DNA of 64,000 bases from Sympetrum striolatum (GCA_947579665.1 OX388350.1:34319393-34383392), one strand, 5' to 3'. Positions 33,731 through 46,189 are shown, counted from the stretch's first letter. The notes: a model not told the origin generated them from the letters alone. A program made the numbers and translations.

Positions 33731-35755
33731 ACATTACTCCCAATATTGGTAACTTTCCATCGTAAGCTGACATTACGGGCTTAAAAATATTGGGCATTAA
33801 TATAGACTGGGTGAAGTCGAGATATACAATTGGTGATATTACCCTCAGATGAAACTCCCTCGTAAAATCTACCTGAATGCATTTTTATCTTAAATAATTC
33901 TAAATGATCTAAATAAATCGCAACTCTAATCTTAAATCAATTGAATGCCCGTCGATTTTTTATCTTAAAATCTACACTGTAAATCATATCTTAAAATTGC
34001 CGATTCCTTGTTTAAACATTTACGCACCTTTTTCTGAACAGCCGGCTTATTTTGTGAAGTTATTGATTCAGAGAATTCACGCAATTAAATATATATTAAT
34101 TGTTTACGTATTTATTTCATTATGTCAGCATTTAATTTCGAAATATATTTAGCATTTTCTTTCAAACTACCTAACTACTAATTATTGTTTGGTTGCTCCT
34201 CCGCGGTGGAATTCTTTATTTTAAAAATTTCTTCGTTATTGCAATAACTATTCTTGTCATTTTTCTAATTTTATCACTTTAAATCAATTATTATATAATA
34301 TGTGACGATAAGTAAGTTAATTAAATACTTTTAGTCTTAGTCTTGACTATAAAAATGTTTTATTATAATTGATGAATTAATTGAATCATTATTATTGTTA
34401 TATCATTGAATTAAGTCATTAATTTCAATTAAATAGAATTTTATAAAGCACAATCTAAGTTTGAAGTTTAGTCGAATTGAAGTGGCTAATTACGGTTAGT
34501 TTATCACAGCTGCATGAGCAGTATGAACGCCAATTAAATGACAATAATGAGGTAAAGGGTAAGTCAATAGAAAGGATGGGATTAACGTATTGGTTTTATC
34601 CACATAATGTGCAGTTTGAGAAGAGCAAACATATTGGCATAGTATACGCAACATACCTTGAAATATTTCCTGTAGATATAAACTACCGATAATGAAGTAA
34701 ATTTTTGGAGATTAAATCATGAACGAGCTTTCTAATATGGACCATTAATAGACTATCGAGAAAAAAATCTGAATTCTGAGTCAAATTAAAGCGATGTTAA
34801 TATTCATGACCTATAATTCCATTCTAGGCTTCATAGCTAAAGAATTTTTAGGAAATTTCAACGCCAACATTTACCAACCCGAAGTTTCTGTATGGAAATT
34901 GATGGTAATCACAATTAACACATTGAATTCAGAATATTTTTTCAGGCTTCGGGTAACACCGCCCGAAATTACGACCTCAAGCACTCGTAACATTCCTTAT
35001 ATTTTCATTGGATCTATATTGATCTATATCTGGTGAAAAATATTTCCTGTTAGTGACAATTAAAACTTAAAGCATTCCTTAAAAATCTAATTTTATTTCA
35101 AAGGACCAATTCATCGCGTGTACGTATTAACTGAACTATATTGTGAACTTGTTTGAAAAGACAACGCATCATAATTGAACTGAAATAGAAATGGAATGTA
35201 GTATTCCATCGTACTTTCTCTTGTATAGGTTGAAAAAACCTGATACAGAGCTTGGCATTGAAATGTGACTCAAGGTCCTATAGAAATACAGTTATGATTT
35301 GCTTTACGTCTGTTTTTTAATGGCAAAAGATATTCTTTTATTATGATGAATGGTGATTACCATTCAATGTCCTTTGATTTATAAATTCACAGAAGCAAGA
35401 AATCGATAACTTTTTGAAAGTTAATTAACGGCTGGTAAGCTATTTAGGGAAATTTACTTCCAAGCGAACGACAATGAATAGTACAGAAAAACTTTTGAAG
35501 ACCAATGTCTTGTATTTAAATCCTATTCCAATTCAACAATTTCTTATGGTTGATGTAATTAGGAAATCACAAAATATTCACAGCCAATGCCATAGTAACT
35601 CCTAAGGACGGGCATGAGAAAATGTATTTTTTTAAATAAGACCAGAAGGGTCGAAAAGTTAAGATAGCATAGGTACTATCCACAAGAAATGTCTGGTAAG
35701 CATTTCCATCAAGAGTAGAAATGATACAGAATCAATAGGGAAAGGCCACTTGTCT
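33731..35755. other. AT-rich stretch, nothing recognised
   Basis: Plus frames 34477-34692 and 34794-35036 have no domain. No repeat match was noticed. Confidence 0.4.
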
Positions 35756-36330
35756 CCTTTCTGTGGTTCATTGATCTGTAAATGTGCACCCAAACTGCCA
35801 CTTCCCTTTCCTGGTTAACGAAAACCATTTTCCTTTCGACTTCTCCGCCGATAAGATCGTCTCGTTCTGCCGATAACGCGATTTCCCTCCAAAAAGAAAA
35901 TGAGCATCGAAATGCGGCGGGCGCGGGTAAACCACCGTCTGGTAAGAAGCGATTGAATCGAGGATTGGTTTTTTAATCTCCGACGGGCACGCGATGACTG
36001 CGTTTGTGGGGCACGGCGGACTCTTGGCTTAAAAAGGCCTCGCGCAGGGGCCACGACCTTGAAAACAGACCGAGCGAGTCAGAAATGGAGTTTGCGCGGG
36101 GGCGGGAAAACGATTGGCGGGAACGGCGGCGGCAGACGGGGAGATAGAAAACCCGACGGCGTATCTCCAAGTTATCAGAACTTTCGACCGTTTTTTTAAA
36201 TATTTTTAGCTTATTCTCGGACAGTCTGGGTTCCCCATCGCTGCAGGGTCCTGATTGAGAAATAAATTCCATCGGTTTATCGAGCGAAAATCTCATCATC
36301 GTCTGGCATCTGTGCCCTGTTGTTGCTCGA
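35756..36330. other. GC-richer island
   Basis: Strongly GC-richer and purine-rich around 35990-36160 (GGGGGCGGGAAAACG). Overlapping frames on both strands are basic, low-complexity and unrecognised. Confidence 0.4.
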
Positions 36331-38939
36331 TATCTGGCTGGTATCGGGTATGTATTGAAAAGTAAAGTGACTTTTCGTTTGCTAATTCACCGATGAAAAC
36401 GTTGAGCGGACCAAACCCATTCCGAAAGATATAGCGTACATCTTATGTATCAGAATAATTTGAAAATTACATGAAAATGAGAAATGCAATTAGATGGGAA
36501 ATGCAGTATTTTTTGTAACAGGAAATCACCCCGGAAAGCTTTTTATTTTACGACTGAGAAGGAATCATTTCGTCATAAATAAAATAAATATTATGAAATT
36601 TATTATTTTATTTTTTCGGAAAATACACCTTGATTGTTATTTTTCTAGGGGAAATATTTGATTTTTCGTACACAGGATTCAATTTTATTAACTCTTTGTT
36701 CCGAAATGAAGCCTTGTATATAATAAACAAGTTTAGATAAAACATCCTGAGATGCATACGACTGAGTAGACTGAATCTTTCGGTAACATTTCCTTATTGG
36801 TATTCCGGTAAACTATGATATATTTTGAGATATGCATTTCAAAAAACCTGTTTCCATATCAAATTTATCTGATACCTCGTTTCTTGAGATTACAGATAAG
36901 ATTATTAATAATTTTCGGAGGAATGCTAAAAAAACATGGAAGTTCTCGATGACCGTGAAAGCAAAATTGGCTAAACATCTTTGGTCTATCTTTCTCATTA
37001 ATAGCATGTAAAGAGATATTATATAATATTCATTGAATATCTAACTTTGTGACCGTTAACTTCATGTTTCCTTTTGCATAGCTTATTAGAGATCTTCTTG
37101 CGTAAAAACCGGTAGGCTTGAGTCGCAAGAATCAACATTAATTAAAAAATAAATCTTTTTGCATTGAATAGATATAAATTCACATCGATGATTAGCCCTT
37201 CACCGATGTTTGGAGATACCAAGGATACATTCCCACGAAGCCCTTCTGTCGTCTATTTGTGAAGATGGAAAGGTTGAAATAATACAATCTGGAGTCGCTG
37301 ATGGGATGATAATGGGAAAACAAGTTTTCTCTTTTGCTACCTGATAATTAAGTCGATATAGCAATTCCCTCGTAGGTGTTAATTGTTTCGTTTACTTTAA
37401 TGTGTGAACGCTGATGCATATGCAATCTTTTTCTCACTCATTAACAGCTGTGCAGTCGTGGTTTTCCAAACCACATGAACTGTTATGCAATAGCCGATTT
37501 ACACACCTCTTAATAGAGCTTGCGGCTTCGTCTACGTCCATCATTAAGTTATTCTGACAGCTGCATTTATTCAATGAGCTTACATTGTGGATGCTGGTTT
37601 CTTGAACTTAACTACCACGCTTTGTGATTGAGAAAAAAATTATTCTATTACAGTGCCCTCAATTTTTGATTCCCCACTTTTAATTTTCCCTACTGAGCTC
37701 ATTAATTGCTAGATATTAGAATGAAACTCTGTAGAAAAATAAAATGCTTACAAAAGATATACTGTGTCTCGAAAATCTATGTACTTCCAGTATGGAATAA
37801 GTCGGGAAATGATCTCCAAAACGTAATCGTCATTGAAATGGTTTCATACGAATGTGTAACTATATCCGAGATAAAAATTTTTAAACTATATAAAATAAAA
37901 TAATGGAAATCAATCATCAAGGGAATAATTCGAGAGAAATATTACTAAATATAAATGGTCCCTATCGCTGGCGTTATAATGAAATAATCATCGAATGTTT
38001 TAAATTCGAATAAAATTCCTGAAACCTCATCTTCCTTTAGAATTCAAATTCTATCTTATCATTTAATTCCTCACATTATTCTATCTTTCAGTTTGATAAC
38101 ATTGCCAGCTAATTCCATAATATAAAATACAATTCATCAGCTTCTTCTCGTATCAAAATACTTTTTTTATTAGAGCAGGAAAGATCAAAGTAAGTCAAAA
38201 GTTATTTCCTAATGACCAGCAGGCTCTTGATGGTTCCGCTTCATTGGCTACAGCTTAATTCACCCTTCCAGCAAATTCTCTCCGTCACGTTCCTGCCCCA
38301 AGCTAACTTCTATGCCTTGCGCTAACTCTAGTAATGAATATTGCATTACCGGCGCTGCAGAGGAAATTAAGTACCTAACTATTCATTGCCAATTTGGTTC
38401 AATCAGCATAACTCTGCTGAAAAACTCGTTCAGTTAGAAAGTCATGAATTAAGAATGAAATTGAGACAAGGGATGGAAGTAAAACGTTTTCAACAACCTA
38501 ATCACGAAATGGAACTCGTTATCTGGAGTATAGTTGTAGCAATCATCTATTTATGTTAAGGGCTTCGATAAAAAGTGGATACAAGTAGTAGACGTTATGT
38601 CGGAAAGGTTGGAAGAAATGAAGGGTGTGTTTTAGAAAAATGCATGTCGGAGACTTGCAGAATTTTATGCTCACTTAAGAATGAAGGATGCATCAGAGAT
38701 TATAAAGTCGAATTAGCTTGCGAGCTTCCTTTCATTGAAAGGTTGTTTTCTGCGATAATTTGTGTTATTAAGTTGCTGCTATGATGAAGTTCCGATTATG
38801 AGAACAACTTTCTTACCAAGATTCAACTATGAGTATAAGCATAAAAGCAAACAACTGGGTTTAACTTTTTATATCTTCAACATGCACAAAAGAAAGGGTT
38901 ACTTGTAAACGAGGAAAACAGTTCTTAATTTTTTCTATG
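36331..38939. other. AT-rich stretch, nothing recognised
   Basis: Several 60-70 codon frames (36813-37007 minus, 37706-37903 plus, 38575-38784 plus) show no domain. Confidence 0.4.
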
Positions 38940-39001
38940 CTCATCTCAATGGAAGAGGAGACTATTTAGTCTCAATCTCGCCTGTAATGAAGACCCCTAA
39001 T
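38940..39001 (+). repeat. LINE-like 3' end, module B fragment
   Basis: TCAATGGAAGAGGAGACTAT, TTAGTCTCAATCTCGCC, then TGAAGACCCCTAATA. Module A is absent upstream. Confidence 0.6.
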
Positions 39002-39114
39002 ATAACCGTTCAGCGTATAGACAATATATGCTGAAGTTATGGAAAAGTAATATGGTAATGTAAAACTTATTATAGTAGATATTAGTAATAGTAGGACTTT
39101 AAAAGTGATTCGAT

Positions 39115-39186
39115 AGCTGAGGTAGCCACCGTGAATCGAACTCGGGACCCTTTTCACGAATTTAGTGCCCACTTGGCTATACAGGA
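39115..39186 (-). repeat. tRNA-like SINE head
   Basis: On the minus strand: TATAGCCAAGTGGGCA as the A-box-like region (39181-39166) and GAGTTCGATTCACGG as B box (39145-39131). No anticodon arm forms. Confidence 0.55.
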
Positions 39187-39999
39187 GATAGATTATACTA
39201 TTAAATATGAGAACTTCCTTACAAAAAAGTTATTTTCACTACTACTGTAGCATCTAAAAGGAGACCCTGATGGTGGCATCTCAGTGCTGAAGGTTTTAGG
39301 TTTATTTACAGTATTTTTGAATAATAGGATAAAGAAAGATGATAGTACATACGTGAATAAACATGGTTTTGATATGAAAAAATTTATAAGTCGGAAATGG
39401 AAGTGACTGCAGTAGAAATATTTTTCTACTGATCAAAATTTCCCGTGGTTTTATTTGTATCGCAAAACCATTGCTTTTTTTATAGTTCCTCTCTTCTGTC
39501 ACATTACCAGTTAATTACCATGTCAAGATTTATTGTATTTTATTTTGAAGTTATTTGTTTTGTAAATGTTATGTTAATATTGCCACCTAGCCTGTGCGAA
39601 CATAATAATAATAATTACCAGATAAACATACTTTATGTATTATAATTTGTATTCTTTATGCATGTAATACTTAACAATACTATTATTATATTATTCAAAT
39701 TATACTACTAAGTGTAAAATAAGGCTATTCGGAATATTGAACTTTCTAGTCACGATTCCACCCAATAAAGACATTTTTATAATTGTATGAAGGATTGGAG
39801 AGATGGAGATTAAATGTATATACTTCGGGGGAGTAAACGGTAAACATTTATTAGGAAGAAAATCCACTTCTCATCAACATCTTACGGATAACCAAAAGAA
39901 ACAATAACCACCGATTCCTTGTTCTTCATTAGCTTCATTACTGCACCGAATCCACATTTAATCCTCCAGCCTAATCAAGTTTTGCGAAAACCGCCGAAC
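39187..39999. other. AT-rich stretch, nothing recognised
   Basis: A short (AAT)n run is at 39604-39618. Frames on both strands near 39302-39645 have no domain. Confidence 0.4.
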
Positions 40000-40560
40000 G
40001 ACCTCGTCACCTTCACCACTTCCTCCTATCCTCGGGCATTTAAATCTCTCCTCGGGAACAACCAACGGGCGAATCAAAGCATGGCCCCATCATCACCCGC
40101 ATTCCCATCCACCAAATAATGACAGCTCTAACTTATATAACGCGTCCCCTTCCCAGCCTTGCGAGGCACCCCAATAAAGGCAAGGCGACTGGGGCTAGCG
40201 CTAGACGAGGGCGCCGCATTGAGTGACCACCGCCGCTTTTCCTCTCGATACTCTTCCCTCTTCCCATATAAGGATTTCCCCTCGAGACGCGCTTCTTACG
40301 GAACCAACCCACGACTCCCCGCTCCCACTCGGCGACTTTAAAAAGACCCCTCTGCTTTTTGCGAATCCTCCATTATGTGCGTCGGTATCTGGAACGTCCT
40401 GAGGAACGGAGCGTGGCAGATTCGGAAAAGTGGATGTTGCATGTAAATTGTTGGGGATTATTCAGCGGAGAGCGTTTGAATAGAGGAGGAGAGTGCGGAG
40501 TTAGGCTGGATTTACCGGATAATTGCAGGTGGCGTTGGTTGAGTGGGTAGCAAAGGTTTT
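40000..40560. other. GC-richer island with a TATA-like string
   Basis: GC-richer block. CTTATATAACGCG at 40132-40144 resembles a TATA box, and GC-rich sequence follows it. No frame downstream (40159-40341, 40359-40550) gives a recognised protein. Promoter activity is a guess. Confidence 0.35.
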
Positions 40561-41340
40561 ATTGAAACTATAATATCAAAAGGTGGGAGGAAAGACGAAG
40601 AGATTCAGGAAATAATAGAGGAAGAACAACTACGTACATGGTCCGAACAGCCCACCAGCCCAACAGGTTGCGTAAGAAATAATGCTGTACTTAAAATAGA
40701 ATGGTAAATATCAATGTGAAACCCACGGCGGTGGCCGAGATGATGTGGAAGTTGCACTTCATATTGAAAGAAGAGGGATGTCTACTTTCCCACAGGAATT
40801 TATTGGAGGTGACAGGTTTCAGCAGGTAAATACCATATTCAGATCTCAATCAGAAAACTTAACATTGAAAAATATATAGCGAAGAGGGGAAGTTAAGCAT
40901 TGAATTTTAAAGGGAAGCAATTTGAAAAGATATATCGCTCTGCAAACCTTAAAATATTCCTCTTTTTAAAAGGAATCTGTATTACAACACCGTTATCTGC
41001 GAGCGTCAGCCACAAAATTTTAGGCTCATCGCCTTTGTGTATAATGTTTTTCGTTCGATAGACCGGCTATTTACCAAGTTTTATATACTACACCTATCTA
41101 TATCCCCATATTGACAATGGAAATGAAGAAAATTTCATTTTTGCCACCGATTTTTCCATATTTAGCGTTAAGACTTTAGATTGCGTAACGGTTGCGGTAC
41201 ATCTTGCTATTGCAATTTACCATCTCTGTGAATAAAATAAATTCATTATAAGGAGGAAAAATGTCATTTTAAATTTGCAATACAAATTACGATAAAAAAT
41301 CAATTAGCCTTATAACATGATATGTACTTGCTCATGAAAG
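40561..41340. other. unannotated stretch, nothing recognised
   Basis: Purine-rich on the plus strand to about 40660, then ordinary AT-rich DNA. Confidence 0.4.
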
Positions 41341-41342
41341 TA

Positions 41343-41419
41343 CAGTCCTGGTCAAAATTAACGCAGCACCAGCCGTAAGGATCGCTAGGGAGGTGCTGCG
41401 CTAATTTTGGCCAGGAGTG
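41343..41419. mobile_element. 77-bp Tc1-type MITE, copy 1
   Basis: 28-nt inverted arms (CAGTCCTGG.CAAAATTA.CGCAGCACC and its complement ending GGAGTG) surround a 21-nt loop, AGCCGTAAGGATCGCTAGGG plus A. TA target duplications are at 41341-41342 and 41420-41421. The terminal CAGT/CACT-CCTGGCCAAAA motif is that of Tc1-family ends. There is no coding capacity. The whole element is one hairpin. Copies 2 and 3 are at 46558 and 58903. Confidence 0.9.
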
Positions 41420-41421
41420 TA

Positions 41422-42202
41422 CAATAATTCTACACTTTTCCCTTAACCTAGAGCCTTAACCAATTCGCGGATTCTACATACATTTCAAGGAGTCGACGGA
41501 TAAAAGAAGCGTACTGATTTATATTTTAACGGCTGTTGTCGAATCCTTTGAGGATGACGTAGATTGAATTCTTATCGTGTCAAGGCGATTTTTCTCATTT
41601 CCTCAAACGGAAACATTGCCTCACATGATTTTACCTCCTCCCATGTGAAAGATATATTGAAATGATTATTCATGCCATTCATGGAAAGGCAAATCTATAT
41701 AGAGTTGAAGACCAAACGCCACGTATGTCTCAAGATATCAGAAGACGCTTTATGGAAAAGCTTGTTGGAATAAGATCCATCTCTCTCGGCGGGACTTCAA
41801 AAACACCGAAGGGACTCTAAACCTGTCTTCTGCGAGATAAAAAGAAGGCACGTATGAAACGGATATCAGATGTTGTTCCATAAAAATGTGGATATTTCAT
41901 TTCGATCCCCTACTCTCAAATTTGATCCTGTATAACCGATGAAGGGGGTTGGATATATACCGGAAATCCATCGAGATGTGACGGCAAGGGTATAAAACAG
42001 TACGTGACATATTCCAGGATCGTAAAGCATACGGAACCCCTAAAACTTTGGCACCTGAAAAGTAATTTCCCTCAAAAAGGATTGGAGTCTGCGGAATGCC
42101 TTGCTCGTACGAATTTGACGCCTGGTCGATTTCTGGGGAAAAAAGGCTTCCCTGTTTATTATCCCCAACCGATATCCTCTTTCACAACCAGTATTTCACT
42201 TC
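41422..42202. other. unannotated stretch, nothing recognised
   Basis: Moderate base composition. The plus frame 42004-42234 is a chance frame that ends inside the LINE fragment following it. Confidence 0.4.
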
Positions 42203-42312
42203 TTGGAGGCCTTCGAGACGTGGGTGTGGCGTAGAATGGAGAAAGTAAGTTGGGATGATAGGAAAACAAATACAGAGGTGTTCGTGATAATCTGAGAAAA
42301 GAGGAAAAATTG
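42203..42312 (+). pseudogene. LINE reverse-transcriptase terminus fragment (copy b)
   Basis: Reads LEAFETWVWRRMEKVSWDDR, then KTNTEVF, matching LEAFEMW.WRRMEKVS in copies a and c. Homology starts at TTGGAGGCC and fades after about 42312. Only ~35 codons remain. This copy keeps the SW of the common SW.D..TN motif that copies a and c have lost. Confidence 0.8.
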
Positions 42313-42769
42313 TAATTGAGCGAAAATGGATGGTTTATCAAATTAATTTGATTGATATCTGTTGCGATTTCGATAATGAAAACTTCTTCAGTAAAATTAT
42401 AAAATCCCGAAATTGGAAAATAGCCAAACGATATACGACTTCTGTGCTATATAGATATACCTTATGCTTAGTCATTCCCATCCTATCCAAATGACATATT
42501 TATATAAACTTTACTGAATCAGGCGAGGTATAGTGGAAATCCATAAAGGAAAGACTAAGAAAATGGTGCTCTTTCCACAAGTTTTATTTTTGTTTAGAAG
42601 AAACAAAAAGTGCACAGCATATATTTATTTTGATTTATTTATTAATATTATCAGTATTAAAATCATCGCCAATTTACTGTCAGGTAGTGATGCGGGAGGT
42701 CTAATCATTGGAAGAAGCTATTCTCAAAGTATTTGAAGAGTTAAACGATTAATCATTTGATATTCGATG

Positions 42770-43670
42770 ATGACTAGAGTTCTCGATAAAGGAATCAGGG
42801 TAAGAATAGTAAAATCCTTGGTATGGAAAACTTTACGATATGGGTGTGAAACATGGGTCTTAAAAATAGAAGTAATGAAACGTTTGTGAGCCTTCGAGAT
42901 GAGGCAGTGGCGTACAATGGAAAAAGTAAGTCGGATTGATGTAGAAACAAAAACTAGAGATGTTTGGGAAGGAGAGAGTCTGTAAAGGAAATAATTAGGC
43001 GTCGGTAGAGGAAATGGATGTGTGAAATACAGAGAGGGGATTAATTGCTTAAGATTGTAATTTAAGGTTATATACAAGGAAAAAACAGAGTGGAAGACAA
43101 GGGCAGATGTTAGACGAGTATCACGACAACCGACCGCGCGACAACTGACCACGTAACAACTGAGCACTACGACAACTAATCGCGTCTCGTTCTCAGGAAG
43201 TATTAATTGAAGGACAGTAAACAAAATAAAATGAAATGTAGGAATATTCTGGTAAAAATAAAGTGCTAGCCATTTTACCGAATACTGATTAAACTAAATT
43301 AGATTCTTAAATCACTAAATGTTTTTACTGCGTATTCTTATAGATAACAGTATTTAGCAGGAATCTTATCAACCCAAACTAAGCCAACCAGGGCTCCAAC
43401 TTTTAAATTAAAATTTTAAGTTCCTTTAATGCTCCCTGAAAACGAGACGCAATCAGTTGACGTAGCGTTCAGTTGACGTAGCGTTCAGTTGACGTAGCGT
43501 TCAGTTGACGTAGCGTTCAGTTGTCACGTGGTCAGTTGTCATGTGGTCAGTTGTCGCTCGGTCAGTTGTCGGGTCACGATTAGATGACATAAAGGTAAGG
43601 TAAGCTACCGAGAAACGAAAAAATAGCTCTTAATTGAGAATGATGATAGCAGATGAACCTACCGAAAGGT
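42770..43670 (+). pseudogene. LINE reverse-transcriptase terminus with foldback insertion (copy c)
   Basis: 42770-43117 reads MTRVLDKGIRVRIVKSLVWK, then YGCETWVLK, stop, AFEMRQW and MEKVSRIDVE, then degraded sequence to the GRC/MLD region. It is interrupted at the ATGTTAGACGA site by the 43118-43579 element and resumes at 43580 (TTAGATGACATAAAGG), reaching GATGAACCTACCGAAAGG at about 43652. The order matches copy a exactly. It is dead: in-frame stop, shifts and insertion. Copies a and c begin their homology at almost the same codon (MTKGLDKG / MTRVLDKG). Confidence 0.85.
43118..43579. mobile_element. foldback element with tandem-repeat arms, 8-bp target duplication
   Basis: The left arm (about 43118-43200) and right arm (about 43432-43579) are inverted. 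Both are built from 15-16-nt units: the right arm has four copies of CAGTTGACGTAGCGTT (43454-43517), then four units of the type CAGTTGTCACGTGGT (43518-43577). The left arm has about four units only. The target duplication is TTAGACGA (43110-43117) and TTAGATGA (43580-43587), one mismatch; copy a of the LINE shows the uninterrupted site. The ~230-bp interior is AT-rich and non-coding. Arms made of subrepeats are the hallmark of foldback (FB-like) transposons; an 8-bp duplication also fits hAT. Confidence 0.8.
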
Positions 43671-43689
43671 AGAGATCCCTCATTTGTGT

Positions 43690-44130
43690 ACGAGTATTTC
43701 ACTTCACATCCAGCCCTCTCGTTTGGGAAACGTCAGGGCGGGAATACGAAAGCCCTTCCTGTGACGTCTCGTTAGGGCTATCTCTCCGTCTGTCTCTGAA
43801 TACCTTTGTCTCCTTTCGCGGTCCCGGCGAAGATGATGCTTAGCACCGCTCTCCCTTTCTGCGATCTGACAACCTGTCGGTCGGATGGGTCTCCTTCCGC
43901 TCGCGCCTTATCGATTATTCATACCTTGGAGGAATCGTCGTTAACCGCAATAAGGTTTCTTTTCAACCCTCTTCCCTTCTTCACTTCGGCACGTTCTGCA
44001 TGTTAGCCCTAATTGGCCGGCCGTTCTGGGAAGTCGTCGGCGTATCTCCCGGGCAAATCGCCTCCTACCCATCCCCGCTTCTTCCCGGTGCATAAACGGA
44101 TGATATGAAAGCATTTGCTTGATTCTATGG
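43690..44130. other. GC-richer island
   Basis: GC/CpG-richer block (GGCCGGCCGTTCTGG near 44015). The overlapping plus and minus frames show no domain. Confidence 0.4.
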
Positions 44131-44820
44131 CCACGTGGAACTCGCGTATTATAAAAAGAGGATGTTTTCAACGATAGCCTAGCGGAAGAACCTTATAGAA
44201 AGCTAGAGCGAAAATAATATGCAAAATTCTGAAGGGAAGGAAATACCCTCGCGTGACATTGGTACTCAATGGAAAGACTTTTAAGATTTCAGGGATACCG
44301 AAACTAACGAAAGTAAGTCCCAAAACCACATCCGTTGGCCGTACAACGGTTTCCATAACCTAATATACGCACCATTAAGAGCAACTTAATACTTGGATAT
44401 ACTGAGAAATTTCATGAATGGAATGGTTTTGATTCTCTCTTCATAGAAAATGAGTAAATAAAAGCTTACCTATAAAACAATCGTTTCTTCAAGTGATTTC
44501 AATTCCCAGCGAGACACGAAAATACATTATCTAAGCTCAAAGGTTGGAAAGGTATGACTCTTAGGCCGTAGATAATGTTTTATAACGTTCACAAAGAGGT
44601 TCTCTTTTTGTAAGAAAAATTATTTTGTTCTGCGTCTTTTATTTTTCTGATATAAGACAAAATAATGATTCTTAAGTTCAATAACAATTAAATATTTTCT
44701 ACGTCAAATTTTAACTCTGTATTAGTTGAATGACATCATAATATTTAATCGTGGTCAGATAGTTTTACATGCAACCTAATATATAATAATAGAATAAACT
44801 CCAAAAAACCATCAAGAAAC
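44131..44820. other. unannotated stretch, nothing recognised
   Basis: Ordinary sequence, AT-rich from 44400 on. Confidence 0.4.
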
Positions 44821-44885
44821 TTGCAAAGTGGCTATACGTATTTCAACTTCCACGAAGTCATCGTCAGGCTAACCTAATGGTTTAA
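44821..44885 (-). repeat. Penelope-type terminal sequence with hammerhead-like core
   Basis: On the minus strand from 44867: CTGACGAT, a GACTT/AAGTT hairpin with loop CGTGG, then GAAATACGTAT. All bases of the CUGANGA and GAAA core are present. UACGUA could form a tiny stem III with UAUA behind it. Stem I is only weakly supported. CTTGCAAAGTGG lies immediately downstream on that strand. Confidence 0.5.
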
Positions 44886-45124
44886 TATACGGCTTATGCA
44901 TAGAATATATTCCCAACAAATAGTAGTATTTAGCAGATGTACCTGAATTTATACTTTGAATGAAACTGAATAAAATAACTACAAATAATTTTAAAATTAA
45001 ATTTTATTTCGGAAAAAAATTACGTCTTCATTCCATACTATGTCTCAGATGAACTACTTATGTTAGTGATTTCATCGTAGATATAGTAGAAGTACCGTTA
45101 AAAGTGTTTCGACATCTGACAAGC

Positions 45125-45230
45125 TCATTTCACAGATATAAGTTCCCAGTGGAAATCGAACCCGGGACCAATTCCATCGAAGACGGACGCTACGGACGGA
45201 AGTTGGCTATCTGGGACCCTGGAATGCCAT
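45125..45230 (-). repeat. tRNA-like SINE head
   Basis: B box GGGTTCGATTTCC on the minus strand (45165-45153) and a GATAGCCAAC A-box-like stretch about 50 bp upstream of it, spaced more widely than in a tRNA. Just beyond it a fragment ending GTCGAAACAC (minus, 45116-45107) resembles the GAAAC part of the Penelope-type motif. Confidence 0.5.
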
Positions 45231-45479
45231 CATTCAAGGGAATCCTCAAATAATTTTGTTCTAATTTCCTTCCAAAGCAATCATGCAGTAAAATCACACA
45301 GTAGAAAATTCTTCCAAGAAGTTTAACAAGACTATAAAAAATAAAACACCTTGTACTTCCGACACTGCGGTAAAGAAAACAAAATCCTACCCTCGACCCT
45401 CGCAGCATGAACTTGACCTAAAAAACTTCCCCAAACTCCCGTGAAGTTAAAACATCGATAAATCCTCTCTAGTACCTTA

Positions 45480-46040
45480 TACAGCGCATGGGAGAAACTA
45501 GAGGAAACACTACCCCGGAGAAACATTCTGCAGAGGGGATTTCAATCCAGAAACATCTCCATCCCTGCCGGGCAGACAGAGCAAATCGAATTAGCCTAAT
45601 GCATTCATATTCGAAAACACCTCTCGGAGCAGAATTTGAAGGACCTCGGGTAAAAAAAAAGAATCACGGACTGCGGAGATTCTAGACGAGAAAATTGAAT
45701 CACCCCACTTCAAACGCCGCGGATTTCCCGTTCAACAGATCCAATATTCCGATTCGCTTTATTGAGATACGGACGGTTCTTTCCACTGCGCGAGGTGCTC
45801 CATCTTATTTTCCCTCATTTTCCCCGTGAATATTCGATTCGAGCTCCTCTTTCATCTACGAGAAATGAGCATTCTTTCTCGAAAGGCCCTTGACTTCCTA
45901 CTTCTCCCTGGAGTTTCATTTTCCTATTAAAATCCCTCCCTCTTTTTTTCAAATCGCGTGCGGCGCCTCGAATCGATTGCTCTGCCCTCTGTGAGGAGGC
46001 TGCGGAGGCTCGTTTCCTCCTCCCGCTCTTTGTTTCGCTG
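45480..46040. other. GC-richer island
   Basis: GC-richer block. Overlapping frames on both strands (45815-46102 minus, 45927-46172 minus, 45958-46275 plus) are unrecognised and run into the SINE head at 46045. Confidence 0.4.
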
Positions 46041-46044
46041 GAGC

Positions 46045-46125
46045 TCCCGGATAGCAAAGTGGGTAGCGCGGTCGAGTTTGATGAAAGCGATTCCGGGTTC
46101 AATTCTCGGTGGGAGCCTTTGTGTG
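46045..46125 (+). repeat. tRNA-like SINE head with partly preserved acceptor and T arms
   Basis: AGCTCCC (46043-46049) can pair with GGGAGC (46111-46116). The T arm CCGGG/CTCGG with loop TTCAATT is intact apart from one wobble (46094-46110). A-box-like GATAGCAAAGTGGGTAGCGC is present. The anticodon stem does not pair, so I call it a tRNA-derived SINE head or tRNA pseudogene rather than a gene. Confidence 0.55.
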
Positions 46126-46189
46126 CGAAATGACGTTGGCTGTTGGAGCACTAATGGAAAGAAGAAAAGCAAAAATCCTTCAGTATCCT

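Noticed and set aside
42724..43224. 166-codon minus-strand open frame
   Set aside because: It is antisense to the LINE fragment (copy c) and the left arm of the foldback element, so it is a shadow.
43454..43577. CRISPR-like direct repeat array
   Set aside because: Units are contiguous 15-16-mers without spacers and form one arm of an inverted-repeat transposon.
46043..46117. Functional tRNA gene
   Set aside because: Acceptor and T arms pair, but there is no anticodon stem and the spacing is off.
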